DNA of 64,000 bases from Fretibacter sp964410285 (lineage in GTDB: Bacteria; Pseudomonadota; Alphaproteobacteria; Caulobacterales; Maricaulaceae). The translations under genes and the position numbers were made by a program. The notes under the pieces were generated by a model. It saw only the letters and a list, made by a program, of their open reading frames with translations, was not told where the DNA came from and made no database searches. Positions 49,606 through 58,657 of this stretch are shown here, piece after piece; the stretch's first letter is position 1; each line of letters opens with the position of its first letter. The stretch lies in NCBI GenBank assembly GCA_964410285.1, contig CAYPFR010000011.1, positions 3,547 through 67,546 of the forward strand, written 5' to 3'.

Positions 49606-50553
49606 CTACCGAGGGCGGGCGTGAAGATTTTTCAGCTTATAAAATGTCGCCTGCACATAATCGTCGTCATCACCGGTTTTATTTTGGTTATAGACGCCCG
49701 CTTTAAAATAGAGATATTCGTCCTTATCACTATAGCCGCTGCCTTCCATATTCATACGTTTGCGCGCGATAGGCTTGCCGGCCCTTAATATGGTCACCTC
49801 CAGATCATTGCCGCGCGCAACAATGGAATAACCGAAACGTTCATTTAGCGCGATACCATGCTTAGGCTCTGGCGCGCTATTGGCGCGGTCCCCGATCAGC
49901 GGGACATAAATATCATCCGCTTGCCCTTTGACCTCATGGGCAAAATAAAGCGTGCCTTTGCTATGATGGGGAAGCTTGCGGTAATAAAGCCGAACCGGCT
50001 CATCGTCCTTACCATGGATTTGGCCAATAATCACTCGCCCAATTTCATGCGGTGCCCCCGTTGTCGTCACATGATTGATAGCCAGCTCGGCGTGAAGCTC
50101 CCCGTCAACCCCGCCGGCGCGCTTTCGGTAACGCGGCGCGGCGCTGGAGAGCACCCAATTATTTTTGCCGGGCGCAGCAGTTTTGAATTTGGTATTTCCC
50201 CGGCGGAGCATTTCGCGCAGTTCGGTCCGAACGTAATTCGTATTCTTAGACGTCGTCGCCCCGCGCACTGGCGCGCGAAAGCTTAGCCCTCCATCCGCCG
50301 ATGGGTAGAAAAAGCGCGGGTCCGTCCACCCGCCCGCAAGCTTGGCCTCGGAAATACTATCGGCTTTTCCGTCGCCGTTTTCATCCACGGGTAGGCCCAG
50401 ATACCAATCGACTAGTTCAAAAGGCGGCGTATAATTTTTAGACGCGCTATCTTGGGCTGACGCATTTTTTAGGCCGTAGCCAAAGCCCGAAGCGGCGCCA
50501 AAGGCGCCGAGTAATATCGCCAGAAGACGCTTTTTCCACCTTATTTTTCGCAT
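49606..50553 (-). CDS. Polysaccharide lyase family 7 (alginate lyase)
   Basis: 315 residues. An N-terminal basic region and hydrophobic segment form a signal peptide (cut near NASAQ). The PL7 signatures follow in order: RTELRE at 109-114, QIH at 178-180 and YFKAGVYNQN at 282-291. These supply the Arg, Gln, His and Tyr of the active site, which cleaves alginate by beta-elimination. A calcium-loop-like DENGDGKADSIS segment lies near 57. ATG 50553 is chosen for the signal peptide. No other alginate genes (PL17, TonB receptor, KdgF) are nearby, so it is an orphan. Alginate from brown algae as substrate suits a marine host. Confidence 0.9.
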   Translation of the reverse strand: MRKIRWKKRLLAILLGAFGAASGFGYGLKNASAQDSASKNYTPPFELVDWYLGLPVDENGDGKADSISEAKLAGGWTDPRFFYPSADGGLSFRAPVRGATTSKNTNYVRTELREMLRRGNTKFKTAAPGKNNWVLSSAAPRYRKRAGGVDGELHAELAINHVTTTGAPHEIGRVIIGQIHGKDDEPVRLYYRKLPHHSKGTLYFAHEVKGQADDIYVPLIGDRANSAPEPKHGIALNERFGYSIVARGNDLEVTILRAGKPIARKRMNMEGSGYSDKDEYLYFKAGVYNQNKTGDDDDYVQATFYKLKNLHARPR

Positions 50554-50634
50554 AATCTCGATCATCTCACCCGCCCGCAGCGAGGCAGACCATAGCACGA
50601 TTATAAGGCCGTTCCCGGCGTAGGCAAGCGCGCG

Positions 50635-51435
50635 CTACAGCCGAGCTAACCGCTCGCCGGCGCGGCGATACACACGCCAAAAACTATTTTCTGGCATGAA
50701 AATCTCGCGGTCCATATCGCCAAATTCTTGCCGCGCAAAGGTCCAGACTTTTTCCATGGCCGGCTCTGCAATGTCGCGGGAAACATCCCAAAGATAAGAA
50801 CATTCACGGGCGGTAATTTTCTCGATAAATTTACGCGGAGTAATGGACATGCCCGGCCCTGTTTCTACCGCGCCGACAGATGCAAACCCGAGCGCGGATA
50901 ATTCACGTTCCACTTCGCCCTCTGTGCCTGCGCCGGGATGGAAAATCTGCTCAACCCCCGCCGCGAGCAATAGCCCGCGTAAATGGGCCCGGATTTGACT
51001 ATAGACGTCGCTTTCACTGCCGCTACCCCATTCATGGATGAAGGCCCCGCCCGGTTTTAACACGCGCGACATCTGCGCAAGGCTTTCCCGCCAATCAGAG
51101 ATCAAATAAAGCGCGCGCGAGACGCTGACCGCGTCAAAGCTGGCGTCTTTAAAACCAAGCTCTGCTGCGCTCATAAGCTGCGTTTGCAATGAAAGCCCCG
51201 CCGACTTTCTCATAAGCTCACGAAGCATTTCTGCCGATATATCCGTGGCGGTGACCAACAGACCTTGGCGAGCAAAGCCAAGACAACCCCGTCCCGTCCC
51301 GGAGGCAAGATCAAGCAAGCCGTCCCCCGGCTTAAGCTCCGACAGCGCGATCACAGACTGCGCGATATGAGGCGCAATTTCGCCGCCGTGACGCGCGTCA
51401 TAAATCCTTGCATTGCGGTCGTAATTAATGCTCAT
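50635..51435 (-). CDS. Class I SAM-dependent methyltransferase
   Basis: 266 residues. SAM motif I is LLDLASGTGRGCLGFA near 40, followed by TATDISAEMLRELM, the acidic loop FDAVSVSRALYL and LKPGGAFIHEWGSG. It is a Methyltransf_11-type domain with a C-terminal helical region containing Trp-rich segments. The start SINYDRNARIYDARHGG is like many small-molecule methylases. The substrate is unknown. ATG 51435 is preferred over an in-frame TTG at 51441. It is unrelated in detail to the methyltransferase at 22 kb. Confidence 0.86.
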   Translation of the reverse strand: MSINYDRNARIYDARHGGEIAPHIAQSVIALSELKPGDGLLDLASGTGRGCLGFARQGLLVTATDISAEMLRELMRKSAGLSLQTQLMSAAELGFKDASFDAVSVSRALYLISDWRESLAQMSRVLKPGGAFIHEWGSGSESDVYSQIRAHLRGLLLAAGVEQIFHPGAGTEGEVERELSALGFASVGAVETGPGMSITPRKFIEKITARECSYLWDVSRDIAEPAMEKVWTFARQEFGDMDREIFMPENSFWRVYRRAGERLARL

Positions 51436-51499
51436 CCGCAAAGACTAGCAAAAATCGGGGCCCGTGTCTAAGCGAGCAAAAGGAAAAGAGATGGGCGCG

Positions 51500-52528
51500 C
51501 TAAGCCGCTTTGGCTGTCAGCAATCCGCGGTTGGCCAGGCACTCCGCAATTTGCACAGCATTGAGCGCTGCGCCTTTTCGCAGATTATCCGACACGCACC
51601 AGAAATTTAGCGTATTGGGCTGCGTGCTATCTTCGCGAATGCGGGAGACGAATGTCGCAAATTCGCCTACACATTCTACGGGCGTGACATAGCCGCCGTC
51701 CTCACGCTTATCAATCACCATAATGCCGGGGGATTCCCGCAAAAGGTCACGCGCGTCATCGGCGGTCAGTTCGTTTTCAAACTCCACATTGATGCTCTCG
51801 GCATGACCGACAAAGGTCGGCACACGCACGCAGGTCGCGGTAACTTTGACATCTTTATCCAAAATTTTCATGGTCTCCGCTTTCATCTTCCACTCTTCTT
51901 TTGTGTCGCCGCTATCGAGGAAGACATCGATATGAGGAATAACATTAAAGGCAATCTGCTTGGTAAAATTATGCGGCTTTAGCTCGTCATTGGAATAAAT
52001 GCCTTTGGTTTGCAGCCAAAGCTCATCCATGTTTTTCTTGCCGCCGCCAGAGACAGATTGATACGTGCTAACAACAACGCGTTTGATTTTCGCGCGCTCA
52101 TGCAGCGGCTTAAGCGCGACAACCATTTGAATAGTCGAGCAATTGGGGTTGGCGATAATGCCTTTCTTTGTATAGCCCGCCACCGCGTCCGCATTGACCT
52201 CTGGCACCACAAGCGGCACGTCGGGATCCATGCGCCATGCGCTTGAGTTATCAATCACGACTGCGCCGGACGCAGCAATTTTTGGCGACCATGTTTTAGA
52301 CACATCCCCGCCCGCGCTCATGAGGCAAATATCGACTTTAGAAAAATCAAAAGTCTCAAGGTCTTTGCATTTAAGCGTGGTGTCACCATAGCTGACCTCC
52401 CGACCGACAGAGCGGCGGCTGGCGACGGCATAAACCTGCGTAACATCCAAATCAGACTCGGACAAAATCGTGAGCATTTCCGTCCCGACATTGCCTGTGG
52501 CTCCAACGATCGCAACTGAAAAACCCAT
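51500..52528 (-). CDS. asd: Aspartate-semialdehyde dehydrogenase
   Basis: NADPH-dependent enzyme making aspartate semialdehyde, the branch point to lysine, diaminopimelate, threonine and methionine. 342 residues. The cofactor motif is VGATGNVGTEM at the start, the catalytic Cys is in NPNCSTIQMV near 131, and a conserved His is in VPTFVGHAESI near 247. The length and motifs fit the typical Gram-negative Asd. GAGACC sits just ahead of the ATG. It is a single gene with promoter space of about 260 bases shared with the divergent lipoprotein gene. Confidence 0.97.
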   Translation of the reverse strand: MGFSVAIVGATGNVGTEMLTILSESDLDVTQVYAVASRRSVGREVSYGDTTLKCKDLETFDFSKVDICLMSAGGDVSKTWSPKIAASGAVVIDNSSAWRMDPDVPLVVPEVNADAVAGYTKKGIIANPNCSTIQMVVALKPLHERAKIKRVVVSTYQSVSGGGKKNMDELWLQTKGIYSNDELKPHNFTKQIAFNVIPHIDVFLDSGDTKEEWKMKAETMKILDKDVKVTATCVRVPTFVGHAESINVEFENELTADDARDLLRESPGIMVIDKREDGGYVTPVECVGEFATFVSRIREDSTQPNTLNFWCVSDNLRKGAALNAVQIAECLANRGLLTAKAA

Positions 52529-52792
52529 GATGGTCTCCTATAAGTTAAGCGCGCGAGAGGGCCCCGCGCAAAATGACAGGGGGCTTTACGCCAGAACGCT
52601 TGCCGCCGCAAGCGCAATAGCGCTGCATAGGCATGATTAACAGCCCGCTGGCGGCGTAGCCCGCGGCCGCTATAGGGCTGAATTACGCCACCGAAATTCT
52701 CATAAAGCGAATATTAAAAATATACATCTATAGGTTGATTTAATCGAAGTGCGGCTATGGCGCTCCGGCTTAAATTAACAACGGGTATAATT

Positions 52793-53266
52793 ATGAAAAT
52801 CACATTTAAAACCACTATGACACCTATCATCAAAAACAGCGGGCGTCTTGCCTGCATAATCGGCGCGGCGGCGTTATCGGCCTGTGCTAGCAGCCCTAAA
52901 AGCATTGCGCCGCAATATGTCAGCACATTTCAATATGCTGGATTGACATGTAATCAGCTTAATCTTGAAATGGAGCGCGCCCAAAATGCGCTCGCCATGG
53001 CCTCAAAAGCGCAAAGCTCTGCGCGCGCAAGCGACCTGCTCTCCATTGCCCTGCTCGGGATGCCGACATCAACCTTAAGCGGGGCAAATCAAGCCCCTTA
53101 TATCGGCAAACTTAAAGGAGATGTCGAGGCGATGATGCGCGCTAATACCCAAAAAAACTGCGAGACCCAAGTGGTTAATTTCGATACCTCTGCGGATAAA
53201 ACCTTGATGGTGAAATCGGCCGAGTCCATTATTGGCGCGATGAAACAAGGTCTTGCCGCCGAATAA
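52793..53266 (+). CDS. Small lipoprotein, unknown function
   Basis: 157 residues. Signal peptide with lipobox (IGAAALSAC, Cys near 30) and a short linker SSPKSIAPQYVS. A helical domain follows with the pattern YAGLTCNQLNLEMERAQNAL, which I recall from unnamed alphaproteobacterial lipoproteins, and a late Cys in NCETQVV. Two Cys in the mature domain could pair. The start at 52793 is chosen for a Lys-containing n-region; ATG 52817 and GTG-type 52757 are alternatives. I cannot assign a function. Confidence 0.78.
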   Translation: MKITFKTTMTPIIKNSGRLACIIGAAALSACASSPKSIAPQYVSTFQYAGLTCNQLNLEMERAQNALAMASKAQSSARASDLLSIALLGMPTSTLSGANQAPYIGKLKGDVEAMMRANTQKNCETQVVNFDTSADKTLMVKSAESIIGAMKQGLAAE

Positions 53267-53362
53267 ACACAGAGAACAGTCTTGAGGAATTTTCGAAACC
53301 CTATCAAAATAAGTGCTCGGTAATAGCCGGATAGAAGCGAGACAATAGCCCCAAGGACTTGG

Positions 53363-53391
53363 GCGTGCGGTTCCCCGACCGCACGCTTTCA
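53363..53391 (+). terminator. Hairpin between lipoprotein gene and tRNA-Arg
   Basis: GCGTGCGGT and ACCGCACGC are perfect 9-base arms around a 6-base loop, followed by TTTCAATTT on the plus strand. It probably ends the lipoprotein transcript about 100 bases after its stop; on the minus strand no T-run follows. Confidence 0.6.
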
Positions 53392-53432
53392 ATTTACGCT
53401 AGCCGGCTTTCCATATAAAATTAAGCGGGAAA

Positions 53433-53509
<77 letters not shown>

Positions 53510-53547
53510 TTAAGGCTTGCTTCTAATGAGGCAAGGGGCGCAAGGCA

Positions 53548-54573
53548 ATGAAAACTTCTATTGATATTGCCCGCATGCTTGGGCACAAGCAGGCTATGTT
53601 GAGACCCCTTTTTCTTACGCTGGCGGCTGGCCTAACCGCGCTGAGCGCCTGCGGGCAAGGCGGCACAGTTGAAGGCAAAGTCGCGGAGGCGCGCGCGCGC
53701 AATGACGGCCCGGCAATCTGGCGCGTTAGCGACCATGACAGCACGCTATATCTCTTTGGTACGGTGCATTTACTTGGCCCCGATATCAATTGGCAACGCA
53801 GCGACATGGAAGAGATTTTCAGGGAAGCCGGCACGGTATTTTTTGAAATCGATACCGGGCCGCAGGCACAAATTCAGGCCACGGTGATGACGCAAAGCCT
53901 TGGCTTTCGCACAGACGGTTTGCGCCTTTCTGATCAGCTGGATAGCTATCAGCTGAAACTTTTGGAGGCGGCGGCGCATAATGGAGATATTGCGCTGGCC
54001 ACACTGGACACGATGAAGCCATGGCTGGCGAGCGAATTTTTAACGATCGCGGCGGCGGCGCAGAACAAACTCACGCCCGAGCTCTCCGCCGATGATGCGC
54101 TTAAATCCAGAGCGCGGGCGCAGGGCAAAAACGTGATTTATCTCGACACGATGCAAGGCCAAATCCGCCGCGCCGCCGAGCAGCCCGGCTACACGCAAAT
54201 TAAGCTGCTGACAGATACGCTTGAAGGGTTTAACACGCTCGGCGCCGATCTTGAAAAGGTCGCAAAGGCATGGTCGGTGGGTCAAACCCGCTATCTGGAG
54301 CGCGAGTTGATCGAGGAGGCAGAAGCCCGCTCACCTGAACTTTATGCGCGGTTCTTCCAAGACGTGAACCCGCTTTGGGCAGCTCCCCTCACCCGTTTTA
54401 TGGAGGAGAGCGGCACAGGATTCGCAGCCATTGGCATTGGGCACCTGCTTGGCGCGCACAGCATCCAAGAGATTATGCGCGAGCAAGGATATGAGGTGCG
54501 GCGTCATTATGCGTTTAAGGGCGAAGCTGTGATTGCCGCGATTCCTCTGCGGCCGGTAAACGGCGAAGACTAA
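53548..54573 (+). CDS. TraB/GumN family lipoprotein
   Basis: 341 residues. A lipoprotein-like signal (LTLAAGLTALSAC, Cys near 35) is followed by a TraB/GumN domain: LYLFGTVHLLGPDINW near 70, VFFEIDTGP near 97, and AIGIGHLLGAHSI near 308. The two GH/GTVH motifs with Glu resemble a metal site of the Tiki/TraB superfamily, some of whose members are proteases. A start at 53596 would begin directly at the signal peptide; AAGG precedes 53548. The GumN family has no settled role outside xanthan clusters, where it is dispensable for synthesis. Confidence 0.87.
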   Translation: MKTSIDIARMLGHKQAMLRPLFLTLAAGLTALSACGQGGTVEGKVAEARARNDGPAIWRVSDHDSTLYLFGTVHLLGPDINWQRSDMEEIFREAGTVFFEIDTGPQAQIQATVMTQSLGFRTDGLRLSDQLDSYQLKLLEAAAHNGDIALATLDTMKPWLASEFLTIAAAAQNKLTPELSADDALKSRARAQGKNVIYLDTMQGQIRRAAEQPGYTQIKLLTDTLEGFNTLGADLEKVAKAWSVGQTRYLERELIEEAEARSPELYARFFQDVNPLWAAPLTRFMEESGTGFAAIGIGHLLGAHSIQEIMREQGYEVRRHYAFKGEAVIAAIPLRPVNGED

Positions 54574-54595
54574 ACCCGCCCATGCCAGAAAGGCT

Positions 54596-55058
54596 TCAGA
54601 CGCCTTGGGTCTTAATCGCAGTAATCAGGCCGTCGCTGGCTTTCTCAATCAGGGCGAGAACCTGCGCAAACCCCGCGTCGCCGCCGTAATACGGGTCCGG
54701 AACTTCGGTCACACTCAGATTGCCAAATTCTAAAAACAAACCCAAATGGCCGCTATAGCCATCGGGCTGCATCGCTTGGAGGGCAGAGAGATTATTGCGG
54801 TCCATCGCAAGGATATAATCGAATACAGCGAAGTCCGCCTTTGTCACTTGCCGCCCCGATTGCCCTGCAAAGCTATAGCCGGCAGCTTCGCCGGCCGCGC
54901 GCGCGCGAATCTGGCGCTTCGCCTTGATGCCAGCCGCCCGTTCCCGCGCTATCAACCGTCAGGTCAAGTCCTGCGGTTTTGGCTTTTTGGCGGAACACCG
55001 CTTCTGCTGTGGGGGAGCGGCAAATATTGCCCAGACAAACAAAGAGAACAGAGGTCAA
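54596..55058 (-). pseudogene. Low-molecular-weight protein tyrosine phosphatase, frameshifted
   Basis: The first part (from 55058) encodes the complete active-site loop VLFVCLGNICRSPTAEAVF, with the Cys nucleophile and CX5R motif, then TVDSAGTGGWHQGEAPDSRA. The rest continues in a different frame as RAAGEAAGYSFAGQSGRQV to the DPYYGG-containing end, including the general-acid Asp region VPDPYYGG. The switch falls in a (CG)6 tract at 54896-54907. Adding one CG unit restores one continuous protein of about 154 residues. Seen: all motifs present in two frames. Inferred: loss of one dinucleotide, either real and possibly reversible or a sequence error. It lies 10 bases past pstB on the same strand. 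Confidence 0.85.
54896..54907. repeat. (CG)6 dinucleotide tract at the phosphatase frameshift
   Basis: Twelve bases of alternating CG lie exactly where the two reading frames of the tyrosine phosphatase must be joined. With seven units the codons read on without interruption. Confidence 0.85.
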
Positions 55059-55067
55059 GCCGCCGCC

Positions 55068-55919
55068 CTAGCCTGTGCGGCCTGTGATGTAATCTTCCGT
55101 GCGCGAATCTGTGGGTTTGGTAAAAATCGTCGCGGTCTCGTCATATTCAATCAGGTCGCCGAGATGGAAAAAGGCCGTGCGATCAGAAATGCGAGCGGCC
55201 TGCGCCATAGAATGGGTGACAATCACAATGCAATAGCGCTCTTTGAGCTCGTCGATCAGTGCTTCCAGCTTGGCTGTTGCAATCGGGTCAAGCGCAGAGG
55301 CCGGCTCGTCCATGAGGATAACTTCGGGCGAGACAGCAATCGCGCGCGCAATAACAAGGCGTTGCTGTTGACCGCCGGATAGGCCCGTGCCCGAGAGCTT
55401 GAGCCTGTCTTTGACCTCATCCCATAGGCCTGCGCGGCGCAGAGATTTCTCGACCAGCGCGTCCATCTCGGCTTTAGAATTTGTCATGCCGTGAATTTTG
55501 GGGCCATAAGCTATGTTGTCATAGATAGATTTGGGAAACGGATTTGGCTTTTGGAATACCATGCCCACGCGCGCGCGCAGTAAGACAGGGTCCAGCGCCT
55601 CGTCGTAAATATCTTGACCGTCCATCTTGATCGACCCAGAGACACGGCAGCCAACGATCGTATCATTCATCCGGTTAAAGGTACGCAGGAATGTCGACTT
55701 GCCGCAGCCCGATGGACCGATAAAGGCTGTGACGCCTCGGTCAGGAATATCAATATCAATACCGTGTAAAGCCTCAAAGTCGCCATAGCTGACTTTGACA
55801 TTACGGCATTGGAATTTAGTTTTGCGCACGGCTGTGCTGGCCGGGGTGGCCGCGACGGGGGCGCGCATTTTCAGCGCCTCTTTGGTGTCGCCTTCATATT
55901 CGGGGAAATCTTCGGCCAT
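55068..55919 (-). CDS. pstB: Phosphate ABC transporter ATP-binding protein
   Basis: ATPase of the high-affinity phosphate importer. 283 residues. Walker A is FIGPSGCGKST near 70, the PstB signature is FQKPNPFPKSIYDNIAYG near 120, the ABC signature is LSGGQQQRL near 180 and Walker B is VILMDEPASALDP near 200. An N-terminal extension of about 35 residues precedes the domain. The start overlaps the pstA stop by one base. No phoU follows, although it commonly does; the phosphatase pseudogene is next. phoU and phoBR must lie elsewhere. Confidence 0.97.
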   Translation of the reverse strand: MAEDFPEYEGDTKEALKMRAPVAATPASTAVRKTKFQCRNVKVSYGDFEALHGIDIDIPDRGVTAFIGPSGCGKSTFLRTFNRMNDTIVGCRVSGSIKMDGQDIYDEALDPVLLRARVGMVFQKPNPFPKSIYDNIAYGPKIHGMTNSKAEMDALVEKSLRRAGLWDEVKDRLKLSGTGLSGGQQQRLVIARAIAVSPEVILMDEPASALDPIATAKLEALIDELKERYCIVIVTHSMAQAARISDRTAFFHLGDLIEYDETATIFTKPTDSRTEDYITGRTG

Positions 55920-57253
55920 TATCGTCTCTTCTCAAGGCGTGAGCGTAGCCAAATGGCTAGCCCGTTCATGATAATCAACACCACCAGCAATACAAGGATG
56001 GCGGCGGAGGTTCGTTCGGACCATGCGCGCTCGGCGCTGTCCGACCAAAGGAAAATCTGCACCGGCAGAGCGGTCGCAGGTTCTGTAAAAGAGGTCGGCA
56101 CTTCGGTCACAAAGGCCACCATACCGATCATCAAAAGCGGAGCGGTTTCGCCCAGCGCCTGCGCCATGCCAATAATGGACCCCGTTAAAATTCCCGGGGC
56201 AGCGAGCGGTACTTTTTGATGAAACACAGCCTGCGTATGCGAAGCGCCAAGAGATAGCGCGCCGTCCACCATAGAGGGCGGGACGGATTGCAGCGCTGCA
56301 CGTGTGGAGATGATGATCGTGGGGAACACTCGCAGCGCCAGTACCATTCCCCCCACGAGGGGGATAGACCTCGGCATTCCAAAGAAGTTCAAAAAGACCG
56401 CCAATCCCAAAAGACCAAATACAATCGACGGCACAGCGGCCAGATTATTGATATTGATTTCAATGAAATCAGTAAACTTATTCTTGGGGGCAAATTCATC
56501 CAAATAAACGGCCGCGCCCACGCCAATTGGAAACGCAAGGACAAAGGCCACAGTCAAAATCATCACAGAGCCCGCGACGGCGCTTGCGATTCCGGCCAGT
56601 TCAGGATCGCGGCTATCGGGATTAGTAAAAAAGATCTTATTGAATTTGGATTCGATAATGCCATTGGCTTTCATTTCATCGATCCATTTGATTTGTTGAT
56701 CGGAAATTTTGCGGCGGCTTTCCTCTACATTTCGGTCGATATAGCCCTTGAGCAATTGATCAACTTGGTCCGATGCCGGAAAAGTCAGTGTTACGGTCTG
56801 CCCGATAAGGTCGGGATTTTGATACACCATTTGACGCACTTGGTTTGTCGCGCCGGACGCGGAGATCAAACCAAAGAGTGCGCGCTTATCCGTGCGGCCG
56901 CTGACCTCGGGATATTGAGCATACATCGTCTCTTGGATGATCTTTCGAAAATTTGCACCACGTAATGTCTCGCGGTCTCGCGCGCCGCTGGGGTCGATCA
57001 CCGACTCGGTCAACGTCACCTCCAGAGTCATGAAATGTTGACGGAAGGCGGTATAACCTGTGCCGACAAGGCTGGTGAGCAGCCAAATCAGCGCCGCCAG
57101 CGCAACGCCAATCGCGGCCCGCCCCCACCACCGAAACCGGATTTCTTTGCCATAGCGTTTCTTGAGCCGCGCGACTGCAAAATCGGACGCGTGAAAAGAG
57201 CTACGAGCGCCGCCAGCGGATGAAGCCGCAGTCTGGGTGTGAACATCAGCCAT
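55919..57253 (-). CDS. pstA: Phosphate ABC transporter permease PstA
   Basis: 444 residues with the enlarged alphaproteobacterial form. One N-terminal helix is followed by a periplasmic DUF3333-type domain (about 70-220), then the six-helix permease. The coupling (EAA-like) loop is GALSLGASHTQAVFHQKVPLA in part, near 350, and MAQALGETAPLLMIG follows. It forms the channel with PstC. It starts at the pstC stop with a one-base overlap, so pstC-pstA-pstB are translationally linked. Confidence 0.95.
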   Translation of the reverse strand: MADVHTQTAASSAGGARSSFHASDFAVARLKKRYGKEIRFRWWGRAAIGVALAALIWLLTSLVGTGYTAFRQHFMTLEVTLTESVIDPSGARDRETLRGANFRKIIQETMYAQYPEVSGRTDKRALFGLISASGATNQVRQMVYQNPDLIGQTVTLTFPASDQVDQLLKGYIDRNVEESRRKISDQQIKWIDEMKANGIIESKFNKIFFTNPDSRDPELAGIASAVAGSVMILTVAFVLAFPIGVGAAVYLDEFAPKNKFTDFIEININNLAAVPSIVFGLLGLAVFLNFFGMPRSIPLVGGMVLALRVFPTIIISTRAALQSVPPSMVDGALSLGASHTQAVFHQKVPLAAPGILTGSIIGMAQALGETAPLLMIGMVAFVTEVPTSFTEPATALPVQIFLWSDSAERAWSERTSAAILVLLVVLIIMNGLAIWLRSRLEKRR

Positions 57254-58491
57254 CAGTCATATTGCTCCCGGTAGCGGCGCACAATCGTGAGCGCGATTAC
57301 ATTTAGCAAAAGCGTAATGACAAAAAGCACGAGCCCGAGCGCAAAGGCTGCAAGGGTCTTGGCACTGTCAAATTCCTGATCCCCCGTTAGCAAGGCCACA
57401 ATTTGCACAGTCACGGTGGTCACGGCCTCAAAGGGATTACCCGTCAGATTTGCGGCACGGCCTGCCGCCATGACCACAATCATGGTCTCGCCAATGGCGC
57501 GAGAAATCGCGAGCAAAAAGGCACCTATAATCCCAGGCAGCGCGCCCGCAAAAATCACTTGTTTCATAGTTTCCGATTTGGTTGCGCCCAAAGCAAGTGA
57601 GCCATCGCGCATAGACTGCGGGACGGCGGTAATCACATCATCAGAGAGCGAACTAATGAGCGGGACGATCATGATACCCATGACAACGCCGGCCGCCACG
57701 GCGCTTTGCGTGGGAACAGAAAAGCCCAGACTTTCCGCAAATCCGCGAATAGTCGGCCCCACAGTCAAAAGCGCGAAGAAGCCATAAACAACAGTCGGGA
57801 TACCCGCGAGGATTTCGATCAAAGGCTTAACGACTTTGCGCGTGCGCGGATGAGCATATTCAGCCAGATAAATTGCAATCATCAGCCCAATCGGACCTGC
57901 TACGGCCATAGCGACCAGCATAATCAAAAAGGTACCCGCAAAAATCGGAACCGCGCCAAAAGCCCCGGAAGAGCCGGCTTGATCGGCCCGAAGTGCGGTT
58001 TGGGGCGACCATTGAAGGCCGAATAAAAACTCGCTTAGCGGGACTTGTTCAAAGAAACGCCAGCTCTCAAAGACCAGCGACATCACAATGCCAAAGGTCG
58101 TCATAACGGCAACAACCGAGAGCGCAATGAGCACACCCAAGATCATGCGTTCGACAAAGGTTCGCGCGCGAAAATCCGCCTTTATGCGTTTGGCACACAG
58201 AAATATAATCAGGCCTGAGACCAGCAATAGCGCCGTGATCCACCCCCCGTTAAAGGCCGCCCCCGAATTTTCAGGCCGAAAGACCAGCCCCCCGACAAAC
58301 AGCAGCACGCCGGCAATTCCGATCATCCAAGCTGTGAAAAGTCCGTGGTAATTTGCTTGGGAATGCCAACCGCCCTTAATGCCGCCGCCAGCTGCCAAAA
58401 GCCGACTGCGCGCCATATTGCGATTGAGGAAAAATCCAGCCAGGACACAAACACCCAGTAAAGCAAGAATGTAAACCGGAAAGTTTGTCAC
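57253..58491 (-). CDS. pstC: Phosphate ABC transporter permease PstC
   Basis: 412 residues, longer than the E. coli protein of about 319. Extra N-terminal helices (about 1-110) come before the six-helix permease. The coupling loop is GSLALGATKSETMKQVIF near 290, followed by AISRAIGETMIVVMAAG. Membrane topology suggests eight or more helices in all. Located after pstS with a 166-base gap containing a hairpin that may lower pstCAB expression relative to pstS. Confidence 0.95.
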   Translation of the reverse strand: MTNFPVYILALLGVCVLAGFFLNRNMARSRLLAAGGGIKGGWHSQANYHGLFTAWMIGIAGVLLFVGGLVFRPENSGAAFNGGWITALLLVSGLIIFLCAKRIKADFRARTFVERMILGVLIALSVVAVMTTFGIVMSLVFESWRFFEQVPLSEFLFGLQWSPQTALRADQAGSSGAFGAVPIFAGTFLIMLVAMAVAGPIGLMIAIYLAEYAHPRTRKVVKPLIEILAGIPTVVYGFFALLTVGPTIRGFAESLGFSVPTQSAVAAGVVMGIMIVPLISSLSDDVITAVPQSMRDGSLALGATKSETMKQVIFAGALPGIIGAFLLAISRAIGETMIVVMAAGRAANLTGNPFEAVTTVTVQIVALLTGDQEFDSAKTLAAFALGLVLFVITLLLNVIALTIVRRYREQYD

Positions 58492-58624
58492 TGCTGTCCT
58501 TTATTGAGTCATATTTGCTGCGCGGCAAAGGCCGCCAAGACTCAGAATTCAAAGTCTTAACGGCCTTTAATCTATTGCCTGCCGCCTGTCTATCAAGAGT
58601 ACAGGCAAGGTTGGGGATATTTGA

Positions 58625-58644
58625 GCCCCGCCATTTCGGCGGGC
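58625..58644 (-). promoter_or_regulatory. Hairpin between pstS and pstC
   Basis: GCCCGCC and GGCGGGGC arms around a 5-base loop lie 14 bases after the pstS stop, without a T-run. Such an intercistronic stem can protect the upstream message or attenuate the downstream genes. It fits the usual need for excess binding protein over permease. Confidence 0.5.
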
Positions 58645-58657
58645 CTCTTTGGCGGGC

